64,000 nucleotides of DNA from Methylobacterium sp. J-026 (GCF_022829585.1 NZ_JAKSYC010000284.1:1-64000), one strand, 5' to 3'; shown: positions 42,345 through 51,700, counted from the stretch's first letter. Notes: generated by a model not told the origin, from the sequence alone. Program-made: numbers and translations.

Positions 42345-43673
42345 ATGAATTACTCTGCTCATACACAGTCTATCGGATCTGGTAACATCAGAACACCCTC
42401 TAGAAGTTTCGTGATAACACTAGCCATAGCGGCTGGCGTCATCGTTCTGAGCCTGTTCGCCTCGCAGCCGCTCGCGGGTCTTATCGGACCGTCGCTCGGG
42501 CTCGATGCAGCAGAAACCAGCCTCGTCACGACGGTCACGCTGCTGGGCTACGCCGGCGGATTGTTCCTTCTGGTGCCATTGACCGACCTGATCGAGAATC
42601 GTCGGCTCATCGGACGGACGCTCACGGCCGGAACGCTCGCGCTCTTCGTGGCCGCCGTGGCGCCCTCGGCGCCGCTCTTTCTGATCGCCTCGTTCCTGAT
42701 CGGGCTGACCGCCAGCGCGATCCAGATGCTCGTGCCGATCGCCGCCAGCCTCGCGCCGGAGGCCGAGCGCGGGCGCGTCGTCGGAAACGTCATGACCGGC
42801 CTGATGCTCGGGATCCTGCTGTCCCGGCCGAGCGCGAGCGTAATCGCCGAATATGCCGGATGGCGCTGGTTCTACGGGCTGCTCGCCGGCCTCGTCGCGT
42901 TGCTCACGATCATCATCGCACGGACCATCCCGGAGCGCCGGCCGTCCCAGAAGACCTCCTATCGCGGCCTGCTCGCTTCGTTGCTTGTGCTCCTCAAGGA
43001 GGAGCCCATCCTCCGGCGCCGGGCGGGCTATCAGGGGCTCTGCATGGCGGCCTTCGGGATCTTCTGGACCACGGTGGCCCTGCGGCTCGCTCTGCCGCCC
43101 TTCAACCTCGGCCAGACCGGAATCGCCGCCTTCTCTCTGACCGGTGCAGCCGGCGCCGTGATCGCGCCGATCGCCGGCCGCGCCGGCGACAGGGGCCTGA
43201 CCCGACCTGCGACGATCCTCGCGCATCTGAGCGTCATCGCGGCCATGGTGCTGGCGGCCATGGGCGGGGCGGGATCCGCTGACGGGATGCCGGGGCCGGT
43301 CGCGCTCGCCGTGATGGCTTTCGCGGCCGTGATCCTCGACCTGGGTGTCATCGCCGATCAGGCGCTGGGCCGACGAGCGATCAACATGCTGCGGCCGGAG
43401 GCGCGGGGGCGCCTGAACGGGCTGTTCACCGGCCTGTTCTTCATCGGCGCAGCGCTGGGTTCGAGCCTTTCGGGCCTCACCTGGGTGCTCGTCGGCTGGT
43501 CGGGTGCCTGTGCGCTCGGCGGCCTGTTTGGCCTCGCTGCGCTCGCTCTCTCTCTCTTAGGGACGGACGCTCGCCGCAGGCTTGATGCGACGCCGGGCTC
43601 ACACCGCGTCGCGTTGCGCCTCGGCCGGCCCGCTCGCCTGCACCCCCGTCGCAGTCAGCGGCGTGATCCGTAG
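42345..43673 (+). CDS. MFS transporter with antisense-encoded C-terminal tail
   Basis: A 442-residue 12-helix MFS protein. TM1 is ITLAIAAGVIVLSLFASQPLAGLIGPSLGLD, loop 2-3 has the short LTDLIENRRLIG, and TM4-5 is LTASAIQMLVPIAASLAPEAERGRVVG. It resembles YdhP/arabinose-efflux-like exporters often paired with LysR regulators. The last 25 or so residues (TPGSHRVALRLGRPARLHPRRSQRRDP) are hydrophilic and encoded opposite the end of the CorC-like gene, so they look like read-through of a lost stop. The substrate is unknown. Expressed from the promoter at 42281-42309. Confidence 0.87.
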   Translation: MNYSAHTQSIGSGNIRTPSRSFVITLAIAAGVIVLSLFASQPLAGLIGPSLGLDAAETSLVTTVTLLGYAGGLFLLVPLTDLIENRRLIGRTLTAGTLALFVAAVAPSAPLFLIASFLIGLTASAIQMLVPIAASLAPEAERGRVVGNVMTGLMLGILLSRPSASVIAEYAGWRWFYGLLAGLVALLTIIIARTIPERRPSQKTSYRGLLASLLVLLKEEPILRRRAGYQGLCMAAFGIFWTTVALRLALPPFNLGQTGIAAFSLTGAAGAVIAPIAGRAGDRGLTRPATILAHLSVIAAMVLAAMGGAGSADGMPGPVALAVMAFAAVILDLGVIADQALGRRAINMLRPEARGRLNGLFTGLFFIGAALGSSLSGLTWVLVGWSGACALGGLFGLAALALSLLGTDARRRLDATPGSHRVALRLGRPARLHPRRSQRRDP

Positions 43674-44921
43674 GGTCGTGATCCGGTTCTTGGTCTTCCG
43701 GATCACCTGGAACCGGAAGCCGTGGAAATTGAAGGCGGTGCCCTGGTCGGGGATGGTCCGTGCCTCGTGGATGACGAGACCCGCGATGGTGGTGGCCTCC
43801 TCGTCCGGCAGGTTCCAGTCCATGGCCCGGTTCAGGTCGCGGATCGGGACGCCGCCGTCGACGTTCACCGAACCGTCGCCCTGCGGCCGGACCCCGGAGA
43901 CCGTGACGTCGTGCTCGTCGGCGATCTCGCCGACGATCTCCTCCAGGATGTCCTCCAGGGTCACGAGGCCCATGACCTCGCCGTACTCGTCGACCACCAG
44001 GGCGAAATGGGTCTTCTTGGTGAGGAAGGCCTTGAGCTGGGCGCGCAGCGATGTTGTGCCCGGCACGAACCACGTCTCGAGCGCCAGCGCCTCGACTTTG
44101 AGCCCCGAGGCGTCCCCCCCCGCGGCGTCGAGCGCCCGGAGCAGATCCTTGGCGTGGAGCACGCCGACGATGTTCTCCGGCGTCCCCCGCCACAGGGGCA
44201 TGCGCGTATAGGGCGAGGACAGCACCGCCCGCACGATGTCCTCGGAGGGCTGGTCGGCGTCGATCGCCCGCATCTTGGTGCGGTGGACCATCACGTCGGA
44301 CACCAACAGGTCCGACAGGTCGAGCAGGCCGCCGAGCATGTCGCGCTCGGCCTTGGCGACGCCGCCCTCCCGGTGCATCAGCGCCACCTGGCCGCGCAGC
44401 TCCTCGGCGGCGGTGAGGATCGACTGGTGCTCACCGATGGTGACGCCGAATGGCTTCAGCATCAGCCGCACGAGGTGCTCGATCGCGATGGCGGCCGGGC
44501 CCATGATCGCCACCGCGAAGGCCACGGGCCGGGCGGTGAGCAGGGCCGCCTTGTCGGGCTTGGAGATGGCGAGCGTCTTGGGCAGCACCTCGGCAAAGAC
44601 GATGACCAGCACCGACATGCCGACCGTGGCGTAGATCACGCCGTTCTTGCCGAATAGGGCCGTGAGCACGCTCGTGGTGAAGGCCGAGGCGCCGATCGCC
44701 ACGATGTTGTAGCCGATCAGCATCGCGCCGATGAAGCGCTCGCGAATCGCCAGGATGCGGTTGACGATGGCGGCGCGCGGATCGCCCGCCTGTTCCAGGG
44801 CGTGCATCCGGGCCCGGGAGGCAGCCGTGAAGGCGGTCTCGGCGCCCGCGAAGAAGGCCGAGAGCAGCAACGAGATCACCACGATGCTCGCGGCGAACCA
44901 CAGGTCGATATGGGTGTCCAT
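43599..44921 (-). CDS. CNNM/CorC-type transporter (DUF21-CBS-CorC_HlyC)
   Basis: A 440-residue membrane protein. The N-terminal DUF21/CNNM domain has four helices (about residues 5-185) with AFFAGAETAFTAASRARM and VLVIVFAEVLPKTLA. Two CBS domains follow (about 200-325, VSDVMVHRTKMRAI, then TSLRAQLKAFLTKKTHFALVVDEYG). A C-terminal CorC_HlyC domain contains GLVTLEDILEEIVGEI. Relatives (CorC, YfjD, PaeA, mammalian CNNM) handle Mg2+ or Co2+ efflux or polyamine export. ATG at 44921 is preferred to a TTG at 44930. In many relatives it follows aroB; here it stands elsewhere and overlaps the MFS gene by 75 bases. Confidence 0.9.
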   Translation of the reverse strand: MDTHIDLWFAASIVVISLLLSAFFAGAETAFTAASRARMHALEQAGDPRAAIVNRILAIRERFIGAMLIGYNIVAIGASAFTTSVLTALFGKNGVIYATVGMSVLVIVFAEVLPKTLAISKPDKAALLTARPVAFAVAIMGPAAIAIEHLVRLMLKPFGVTIGEHQSILTAAEELRGQVALMHREGGVAKAERDMLGGLLDLSDLLVSDVMVHRTKMRAIDADQPSEDIVRAVLSSPYTRMPLWRGTPENIVGVLHAKDLLRALDAAGGDASGLKVEALALETWFVPGTTSLRAQLKAFLTKKTHFALVVDEYGEVMGLVTLEDILEEIVGEIADEHDVTVSGVRPQGDGSVNVDGGVPIRDLNRAMDWNLPDEEATTIAGLVIHEARTIPDQGTAFNFHGFRFQVIRKTKNRITTLRITPLTATGVQASGPAEAQRDAV

Positions 44922-44981
44922 CGGTTCCAAGAGGCACGACTCGTGCGGCGGGAAGGCCGCCCATATAGCGGGTCGCGCAGC

Positions 44982-46571
44982 TTATTGCGCGCCGATCCGG
45001 CGCACCGTCCACGTCGCCCAGTAGACCGGCCGGCCGTAGAGGCTCGATGTGTCGCGTCCGGAGGCGGTGGGCGCCAGCCGGTCGAGCCAGGTCAGGAACC
45101 CGGCCTTACTGGGGTAGATCGACGGCGTGTCGAGGTTGCCCTGCGCATCCGTCATCCAGAAATGGGCGCTCCGGTCATAGCGGCCGCTGCCGTCGCCGCC
45201 CGAGCGCAGGCCGAGATAGGCCGGCGAGCGGCCGGCCTCCACCGGATCCGCGTAGAGCGTGAGGGCACCGATCCCGTCGAGGTTCATGTCGGTGGTGTAT
45301 TGCAGGCAGATATCGGCCACGGGACCGCCCGGCGCGTTGGCGGGCCGCTGGCAGGTATAGGACACCGCCCAGCGCTGCATCCCCTTGGCCCGCGCCACCC
45401 GCACGAGGCTCCCCGGCGGCAGCGGCCCGGCAAGCTTTCGGGCCGTGGACCACACCTTCGGGCCCGACAGGTCCTGCGCGGTGCGCAGGTAGAGCGCCGT
45501 ACGCCGCTTCTCGGGGGCGAGGCCGCAATCCTCGGGCAGCACGTCGGTGTAGACGTAGTGGTAGGTGTGATCGACGACGCTGATCGATCCGGCGAGCCCG
45601 TGCGTCTCGAAGGCAGGCGCCGTGCAGGCGGACGCCACCGGCTTGCCGGCCTCGTCGATCACCGCCGCGGGATTGGGCGGCTCCCTCCGGCCCGAACCGG
45701 GGGCGAACGGGGTCCAGGCGAGGCCGTAGCCATCGGCGGTGCGGGTGCGGATCTCGAAGCTCTGGAAGTCGAGGGTGCGGGCCTCGATCTGTACCCGGCG
45801 CCGGACATCGGCCGGTCCGTCGGCGGGATCGTCCCGGTCGGACGTCCGGCGGCCGCGGCGGCCCTGCGTCTGCGTGTCCGAGTCGTCGGCCGCGGCGACC
45901 CGTTCCTGTCCGAGCAGGAACACGTAGCTGTAGGCCTCGCCGGCCCAGTCGCGCCCCGCGACCGCGATCGGGTCGCGCGGGCCGATCCCCTCGGCGGCCG
46001 GCGTCGGCTCGGACCAGCCGCGGGACCGCCCGCGCACCTCGGGCAGATCGACCCAGAACCGGTCGGCCGTGGGCGGCAGCGTCGTCACCAGGGCCTCGAA
46101 GGTCCGGCCGGTGCGCAGCGAACCGCCGTCCCGGCTGTCCGTGGCGCGCCGCTCCGGACAGGGCTCGTCCCGGCGGGATGCGATCGGAGTCTGACCCTGG
46201 AACAGAGTCTGGATCGGACCGGGCGCCTCAGTGCGGGGGAGCCGCAGGATCTGGACGCCGCGCACGAAGGCGCAGGGTGCTGGCGCGATCAGCACGCCCT
46301 CGGCCTCCGAGCCGTCCCGGCAGATCTCCAGCCCACCACCCCCGGTAACGAAGCAGCTCGGCGCGCCGCTTTCCATGCCGGCGGGACGCGCCGCGACGAT
46401 GCCCGGCGCGATCAGCGCGGACACCACCAGCGCCCCGAGCCCCCCGAAGATCGGGATCAACGCGCGCCACGCGGCGGCGCGCCTGAACCTGCCATCATCG
46501 ACTTGGGAGTAAACGGTATCGGCAAGCGATATTCGGGCCGTCTTCTGAGAAACCACGTCTATCGCCAGCAT
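44982..46571 (-). CDS. Large hypothetical membrane-anchored exported protein
   Basis: A 529-residue protein. A cytoplasmic start of about 35 residues precedes one membrane helix, ALIPIFGGLGALVVSALIAPGIVAA (about 38-62). A long extracytoplasmic part follows with paired cysteines (SCFVTGGGGLEICRDG, PCAFVRG, EDCGLAPEK, YTCQRP) and beta-rich repeats such as SVVDHTYHYVYTD and TALYLRTAQDLSGPKVWS. These short WS/YxYTD-type repeats recall beta-propeller or glycosidase-like domains, but I cannot assign a family. It has no partner gene: the next gene on that strand is the CorC-like gene after 60 bases. Confidence 0.75.
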   Translation of the reverse strand: MLAIDVVSQKTARISLADTVYSQVDDGRFRRAAAWRALIPIFGGLGALVVSALIAPGIVAARPAGMESGAPSCFVTGGGGLEICRDGSEAEGVLIAPAPCAFVRGVQILRLPRTEAPGPIQTLFQGQTPIASRRDEPCPERRATDSRDGGSLRTGRTFEALVTTLPPTADRFWVDLPEVRGRSRGWSEPTPAAEGIGPRDPIAVAGRDWAGEAYSYVFLLGQERVAAADDSDTQTQGRRGRRTSDRDDPADGPADVRRRVQIEARTLDFQSFEIRTRTADGYGLAWTPFAPGSGRREPPNPAAVIDEAGKPVASACTAPAFETHGLAGSISVVDHTYHYVYTDVLPEDCGLAPEKRRTALYLRTAQDLSGPKVWSTARKLAGPLPPGSLVRVARAKGMQRWAVSYTCQRPANAPGGPVADICLQYTTDMNLDGIGALTLYADPVEAGRSPAYLGLRSGGDGSGRYDRSAHFWMTDAQGNLDTPSIYPSKAGFLTWLDRLAPTASGRDTSSLYGRPVYWATWTVRRIGAQ

Positions 46572-46746
46572 CGATCCGATCGTCGAAAAATTTTCCCGGC
46601 TCTAACCCACGGACGTCGGGCCGGGAAGTGGCGCGGACCACGCATGCGGCCTTCGATGGGGATGGGGCGAACCCGTCGCCCGCTCGCCCGTTGTCGCGGC
46701 TCGAGGGCCCGGCGGGCCCGACCCATTCACGTCCGGAGATCAGCGC

Positions 46747-47145
46747 ATGGATATCCCCGTCGAGACCGTCACCGACATCGTCATGCGGTTGCGGGCGATC
46801 GAGGTGAAGGAGGGCGACACCGATCCGGATTCGGGTTCGAACCCGATCGACGACGGCTCCACCGACGTCCTCGTCGCCGGCACCGACGATGCGACGGAAT
46901 CCGAGGTGCGCGGCGTGATCGCCGGGCTCGACGACGATTCCCGCGCGGAGTTGCTGGCCCTGCTCTATGTCGGGCGCGGCGACATGGAGCCGGAGGAGTG
47001 GGGCGAGGCGGTGCGCTTCGCCCGCGAGCGCGAGGCCGCCGGCGAAGGTGCCATGAAGGAACTGCTCGGCTCGCCCGATGCCGGAGACCTGCTGGAAGAG
47101 GGTTTGGACGCGATGGGGCTGAGCCCCGAGCTTCCGCAAGCCTGA
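46747..47145 (+). CDS. DUF3775-family protein
   Basis: A 132-residue acidic protein. The start MDIPVETVTDIVMRLRAIEVKEG, the acidic insert with DDGSTDVLVAGTDDATESEVRGVIAGLDDDSRAELLALLYVGRGDMEPEEW and the final helix fit DUF3775. Function is unknown. It is helical and soluble, with no cofactor motif. It sits 10 bases before the App1-like gene on the same strand, so the two are co-transcribed. Its start lies 175 bases from the divergent exported protein. Confidence 0.8.
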   Translation: MDIPVETVTDIVMRLRAIEVKEGDTDPDSGSNPIDDGSTDVLVAGTDDATESEVRGVIAGLDDDSRAELLALLYVGRGDMEPEEWGEAVRFAREREAAGEGAMKELLGSPDAGDLLEEGLDAMGLSPELPQA

Positions 47146-47155
47146 ACGGCCCGCC

Positions 47156-48445
47156 ATGGCCTCGCGCGCAGGCAGGGGCGTCGCCAAGGCGCTGCGGATT
47201 CTCGTCCGCCCGGTCCGCCGCGCCCAGGGTCATGGCGGCAAGGGCCGCGGCGGGCTCGTGGTCGAGCCCTACCGCGGCTACGGCTCCCGGGATGCGATCT
47301 TCCTGATCGGCCGGGTCTTCCGGCAATCCCCCGGGATCCCGGGGGAGGATCCGGACTCGCTGCGGGCACAGTGGCGCGATCTGCGTCGCCGCATCGCCCG
47401 GCGGACGGTCGCCGGGGCAGTGGTGACCGCCGCGTTCGGCGGCGACCGGGCTCGCGTCGAGACCGACCGCGACGGTTACTTCCGCGTGCACCTGCACCCA
47501 CAGGACTTTCCGAACGATCGCGGCCGCTGGCATCCGGTCGACCTCGTCCTTGAAGGACAACCGGCGATCCCCGCCGAGGGCGCGGTGTTCATCCCTCCGG
47601 ACGGCTGCCGCTGCGTCGTGGTCAGCGACATCGACGACACGGTCATGCGCACCGGCGTCGCCAACAAGCTGAAGATGCTGTGGCGGCTGTTCGTGGAGGA
47701 TGCCGAGAGCCGGGTCGCCTTCCCCGGGGTCGCCGCCCTGTACCGGGCGCTCCACGCGGGCGCCGGCGGCGCCGAGGGCAACCCGATGCTCTACGTCTCC
47801 CGCGCGCCCTGGGGCCTCTACGAGATGCTGTCGGAGTTCTTCCAGCGTCACGGCATTCCGGTGGGACCGGTGCTGTTCCTGCGGGAATGGGGGCTGTCCT
47901 GGACGCACCCGCTGCCGCGTCGCGCCACGGACCACAAGCAGGCGCTGATCCGCCACATGCTCGCCCTCTACCGGGACTTGCCCTTCGTGCTGATCGGCGA
48001 CAGCGGCCAGCACGATCCGGAAGTCTATGCACAGATCGTCGAGGAGAATCCCGGGCGGGTGCTCGCGGTCTACATCCGCAACGTGTCCCGCGATGCCGCC
48101 CGGGTCGAGGAGATCGTGCGGCTGGCAGGCGCAGTCGCACGGGCGGGATCGAGCCTGGTCCTGGCCGCCGACAGTGTCGCCATGGCCGAGCACGCGGCCG
48201 CCATCGGCCTGATCGCCCCCGATACCGTGGCGGGGGTTGCCGACGAGCACGCCGCCGATGCGGAAACCGGGCCCCGGCGGGAGACCGCCCGGATCACGCC
48301 GGTGCCGTCGGGCACCGGCGGATCAGCCGGGGCGGCGATCGAGCCGGAGACCCTCGCGGACGCCCTGGCCGGAGAAGGCGCCGTACCGACAACGGTGGTG
48401 GTCGAGCCGGAGAACCCAGCCGGCCTACCCGGCATCAGGAGCTGA
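47156..48445 (+). CDS. App1-family phosphatidate phosphatase (DUF2183)
   Basis: A 429-residue protein. The HAD-type motif VVVSDIDDTVMRTG places DxDDT at residues 158-162, followed by MLYVSRAPWGLYEMLSEFF, HKQALIRHMLALYRDLPFVLIGDSGQHDPEVYAQIV and VLAVYIRN. These are the signatures of the App1 catalytic domain, known in yeast as a Mg2+-dependent phosphatidate phosphatase. An N-terminal region (about 30-145) folds as a beta-sandwich-like module with VVEPYRGYG. The C-terminal 85 residues are acidic, variable and probably disordered. Lipid phosphate hydrolysis is inferred from homology. Confidence 0.9.
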   Translation: MASRAGRGVAKALRILVRPVRRAQGHGGKGRGGLVVEPYRGYGSRDAIFLIGRVFRQSPGIPGEDPDSLRAQWRDLRRRIARRTVAGAVVTAAFGGDRARVETDRDGYFRVHLHPQDFPNDRGRWHPVDLVLEGQPAIPAEGAVFIPPDGCRCVVVSDIDDTVMRTGVANKLKMLWRLFVEDAESRVAFPGVAALYRALHAGAGGAEGNPMLYVSRAPWGLYEMLSEFFQRHGIPVGPVLFLREWGLSWTHPLPRRATDHKQALIRHMLALYRDLPFVLIGDSGQHDPEVYAQIVEENPGRVLAVYIRNVSRDAARVEEIVRLAGAVARAGSSLVLAADSVAMAEHAAAIGLIAPDTVAGVADEHAADAETGPRRETARITPVPSGTGGSAGAAIEPETLADALAGEGAVPTTVVVEPENPAGLPGIRS

Positions 48446-48654
48446 TTGCGGGCCGGACGGCCCACCCGCAGAGGTGCTTCCCGGACGCGTCTGCAACCCG
48501 CTGAGCGAATAGGAACCCGGTTGTATCGGACCGGCGGCCTCACGAGATGTTGCAATGCAGCACTTCGGCGAACGCGCTTCACATCCCGGCCGCGGTCCCT
48601 AGCTTCCGCCGCTGTCGCGCCGGTCCCCGCTTACGGAGAGTCTGGAGCTCATTC

Positions 48655-48912
48655 GTGCAAACCTACACCCTGGCCATTTCCGACGGCGTCCTGTTCGCCT
48701 GCCTCCCCGACGAGGCCGACATCGCCTCCGCCATCACGGAGGCGACGGCCGTCAGCTACGGCTTCGGCCTGAATCTCGACATCGTCCGCGGCGCGACCCT
48801 CACGAATGCCGCGGGGCCCGACGATGAAGTCGTCTGGCAGGAGAGTCCCGACAGCGAACTGCTCGATGCGCAGGGCCGCCGCTACCGCTACGCCGTCCGC
48901 CGCACCTGCTGA
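48655..48912 (+). CDS. Small hypothetical 85-residue protein
   Basis: Starts with GTG at 48655 behind GGAG. The sequence MQTYTLAISDGVLFACLPDEADIASAITEATAVSYGFGLNLDIVRGATL looks like a compact alpha/beta protein and ends RYAVRRTC. There are no signal peptide or membrane segments and no family is recognised. A clear hairpin with T-run follows 70 bases downstream, supporting a separate transcript. Its 5' neighbour on the same strand is the App1 gene, 209 bases away. Confidence 0.6.
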   Translation: MQTYTLAISDGVLFACLPDEADIASAITEATAVSYGFGLNLDIVRGATLTNAAGPDDEVVWQESPDSELLDAQGRRYRYAVRRTC

Positions 48913-48982
48913 TTCCGCCCAGGCGAGGGCCCATCCGGGGATGATGGGGTTGCTGCTCGCCGCTCCGGGTCCCCGGCCTGCG

Positions 48983-49008
48983 CCGTCGCTGAAGCGGCGG
49001 GTCTTTTT
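48983..49008 (+). terminator. Rho-independent terminator
   Basis: CCGTCGC (48983-48989) pairs with GCGGCGG (48994-49000), with one G-U pair, around loop TGAA, and is followed by GTCTTTTTC. Stem, tetraloop-size loop and T-run are classic. It ends the transcript of the 85-residue hypothetical gene and isolates it from priA, which begins 50 bases later. Confidence 0.75.
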
Positions 49009-49058
49009 CGCGCGGCTTATGGTACGTACCCGGAACGGAGCCGCCCGAAAAGCCCTGC

Positions 49059-51260
49059 ATGCCCTTCGTCGCCGAGATCCTGATCCCGCTCGCCCTCGAT
49101 ACGACCTACAGCTACGTGGTGCCGACGGGGCTCGACCTCGCCGCCGGCGACGTGGTCCAGGTGCCGCTGGGCCCGCGCGAGATCGTCGGTGTCGTGTGGG
49201 GGCTGACCGAGACCGCGGGCGGCTCGAATTTGCGGCCGGTGACGGGCCGTTTCCCGGTAGCGCCCCTCTCGGAGCCGCTGCGCAGCCTGGTCGACTGGAT
49301 CGCCCGCTACACGCTGGCGCCGAAGGGCTCGGCGCTTGCTATGGTGCTGCGCCTGCCGGACGAAGCCGCCGCGACCGAGACCGCGCGAGTCGCGGTACGC
49401 CTCACCGACAAGCCCCCCACCCGGGCCACCCCCGCCCGCACCAAGGTGCTGGCGGTCGCCGCCGATGGCGCGCTGCGCGGCAAGAGTGCGCTCGCCAAGG
49501 AGGCCGGGGTCTCGCTTTCGGTGGTCGACGGGCTGATCGACGACGGCGTTCTGGCGACCGTCGCGGTCGAGCCCGAGCCGGTCGCACCGCGGCCCGATCC
49601 GGACTTTCCCCGGACGCCCCTCTCCCCCGCCCAGGCGGAGGCCGTCACGGCCCTGCTGGAGGGATTTCCGTGGCATCGGCCGTCCGATGAGGCGGCGGCG
49701 TCCGATGCCGTCGACACCAAACCGGTGCTGCTCGAAGGCGTCACCGGCTCGGGCAAGACCGAGGTCTATTTCGAGGCGGTCGCCGCCTGCATCCGGGCCG
49801 GGCTGCAGGCGTTGATCCTGATGCCCGAGATCGCCCTAACGGCGCAGTTCCTCGACCGTTTCGCCGCCCGGTTCGGGGTGCGTCCGGCGGCGTGGCATTC
49901 CGGCATCGGCGGCAAGCGGCGCGAGCGGCTCAGGGCCGCGGTGGCCGAGGGCGCGGCGCTGGTCGTAGTCGGGGCCCGCTCGGCCCTGTTCCTGCCCTTC
50001 GCCCGCCTCGGCCTGATCGTGGTCGATGAGGAGCACGAGACCGCCTACAAGCAGGAGGACGGCGTCCATTACCACGCCCGCGACATGGCGGTGGTGCGCG
50101 GCCGCCTCGAAGGCTGCCCGGTGGTGCTGACCTCGGCGACGCCCGCCATCGAGACCCGCGTGAACGCGGCGCGCGGGCGCTACCGGCACGTCCTGCTCCC
50201 GGAGCGGTTCGGAGGCCGGCGCATGCCCGACATCGCGGCGATCGACATGCGCAAGGACCAGCCCGAACGCGGCCGCTTCCTCAGCCCGCCGCTCGTCAAC
50301 GCGGTGAAGCACACCCTGGAGCGGGGCGAGCAGGCGCTGCTGTTCCTCAACCGCCGCGGCTACGCGCCGCTCACCCTGTGCCGCGCCTGCGGCCACCGCT
50401 ACCAGTGCCGGAACTGCTCGACCTGGCTCGTGGAGCACCGATTCCGCCGGGCCCTGGTCTGCCACCAGTGCGGCTACGCCGAGCGGCGTCCGGAGGCCTG
50501 CGCCGAGTGCGGCACCTTCGACAACCTCACCGCCTGCGGCCCCGGCGTCGAGCGGATCGCCGAGGAGGCTGCCGACGTGTTTCCGGGCCGGCGCATCGTC
50601 GTGCTGTCGAGCGATTTCCCCGGCGGTGCCGAGCGCCTGCGGCAGGAACTCGACGCCGTGGCGGCCGGGGAATGCGACCTCGTGATCGGCACGCAGCTGG
50701 TGGCCAAGGGCCACAACTTTCCCTTCCTGACACTGGTCGGCGTCCTCGACGCCGATATCGGCCTGACCTCGGGCGATCCCCGGGCGGCGGAGCGCACCTT
50801 CCAGCTGCTCCAGCAGGTGACCGGCCGGGCCGGCCGCGGCGACAAGCCCGGCCGGGCGCTCGTCCAGACCTACCAGCCCGATCATCCGGTGATCGCGGCC
50901 CTGCTGTCGGGGGATGCCGAGCGCTTCTACGCGGAGGAGATCCAGGCCCGGGAGGCGGCCGGCCTGCCGCCCTTCGGCCGGCTCGCCGCCCTGATCGTCT
51001 CGGCCAACGATCGCGCGGTCGCGGAGGCGCACGGGCAGGCGCTGGCCCGGGCCGCCGAGCCGCCCGATGGGGTCATGGTCCTCGGGCCCGCCGAGGCGCC
51101 GCTGGCCCTGATCCGGGGGCGCTACCGCTTCCGCCTGCTGGTCAAGACCGAGCGCAACGTCGACCTCCAGGGCTATCTCCGGGCCTGGCTCTCCCGGGGG
51201 CCGAAGGTGCGCGGCAACGTTCGAGTCGCCATCGATGTCGACCCGCAGAGCTTTTTGTAG
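49059..51260 (+). CDS. priA: Primosomal replication restart helicase PriA
   Basis: A 733-residue SF2 helicase. The N-terminal DNA-binding part begins PFVAEILIPLALDTTYSYVVP. Walker A is LEGVTGSGKTEVYFEA (near residue 230) and Walker B is LIVVDEEHETAYKQEDGVHYHARDMAV. The zinc-binding insertion is intact: CRACGHRYQCRNCSTW and CHQCGYAERRPEACAEC. Motifs V and VI appear in LVIGTQLVAKGHNFP and LLQQVTGRAGRGDKPG. It restarts stalled forks by loading the replisome at D-loops. Length and motif order are typical. ATG at 49059. Confidence 0.97.
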   Translation: MPFVAEILIPLALDTTYSYVVPTGLDLAAGDVVQVPLGPREIVGVVWGLTETAGGSNLRPVTGRFPVAPLSEPLRSLVDWIARYTLAPKGSALAMVLRLPDEAAATETARVAVRLTDKPPTRATPARTKVLAVAADGALRGKSALAKEAGVSLSVVDGLIDDGVLATVAVEPEPVAPRPDPDFPRTPLSPAQAEAVTALLEGFPWHRPSDEAAASDAVDTKPVLLEGVTGSGKTEVYFEAVAACIRAGLQALILMPEIALTAQFLDRFAARFGVRPAAWHSGIGGKRRERLRAAVAEGAALVVVGARSALFLPFARLGLIVVDEEHETAYKQEDGVHYHARDMAVVRGRLEGCPVVLTSATPAIETRVNAARGRYRHVLLPERFGGRRMPDIAAIDMRKDQPERGRFLSPPLVNAVKHTLERGEQALLFLNRRGYAPLTLCRACGHRYQCRNCSTWLVEHRFRRALVCHQCGYAERRPEACAECGTFDNLTACGPGVERIAEEAADVFPGRRIVVLSSDFPGGAERLRQELDAVAAGECDLVIGTQLVAKGHNFPFLTLVGVLDADIGLTSGDPRAAERTFQLLQQVTGRAGRGDKPGRALVQTYQPDHPVIAALLSGDAERFYAEEIQAREAAGLPPFGRLAALIVSANDRAVAEAHGQALARAAEPPDGVMVLGPAEAPLALIRGRYRFRLLVKTERNVDLQGYLRAWLSRGPKVRGNVRVAIDVDPQSFL

Positions 51261-51337
51261 GACACTGGAGCCACGGGCGGCGAACCCCGCGCCTCAGAGC
51301 GGCGACGGGGCGCGGGCGGTTCCCGGAGGAGCGATCA

Positions 51338-51700
51338 GTGCTGACTTATACCAAGACGCCGGATTCAAACGTCGCCGAGATCGTGGTCGACGGCAAGATC
51401 TCCGACGAGGAGATGAACGCGGCGATGACGGCCATGAAGGCCGACCTCGACAAGGGCGGCAAGATCAAGCTGCTTGAGGATATCCGCGCCTTCGAGGGCA
51501 TGGAGCCGGCGGCCTTCTTCAAGGACCCGCGATTCGGCTTCTCGATGATGAAGAGCGTCAGCCACGTCGCCCTGGTGACGGACGCCCCCTGGCTGAAGGC
51601 CCTGGCTGAGACGTTCAACTTCGTCTCGCCGACGCAGATCAAGGTGTTCGAGCGCGCCCGCCTGAACGAGGCACGCAGCTGGCTCGCAGCGGCGGCCTAA
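51338..51700 (+). CDS. SpoIIAA/STAS-like protein
   Basis: A 120-residue protein of the SpoIIAA-like (DUF3478) type. GTG at 51338 follows a strong GGAGGAG. The pattern starts with a beta strand (NVAEIVVDGKISDEEMNAAM), then IKLLEDIRAFEGMEPAAFFKDPRFGFSMMKSVSHVALVTDAPWLKALAETF, and ends VFERARLNEARSWL. Members of this family are small stand-alone proteins in many proteobacteria, without the phosphorylatable anti-anti-sigma serine. A lipid-transfer or stress role has been suggested for the fold. It lies 78 bases after priA. Confidence 0.85.
   Translation: MLTYTKTPDSNVAEIVVDGKISDEEMNAAMTAMKADLDKGGKIKLLEDIRAFEGMEPAAFFKDPRFGFSMMKSVSHVALVTDAPWLKALAETFNFVSPTQIKVFERARLNEARSWLAAAA

Noticed and set aside
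44802-47306. An 834-codon open frame on the plus strand
   Set aside because: It runs opposite the exported protein gene and through the intergenic region into DUF3775 in another frame; composition is that of an antisense shadow.
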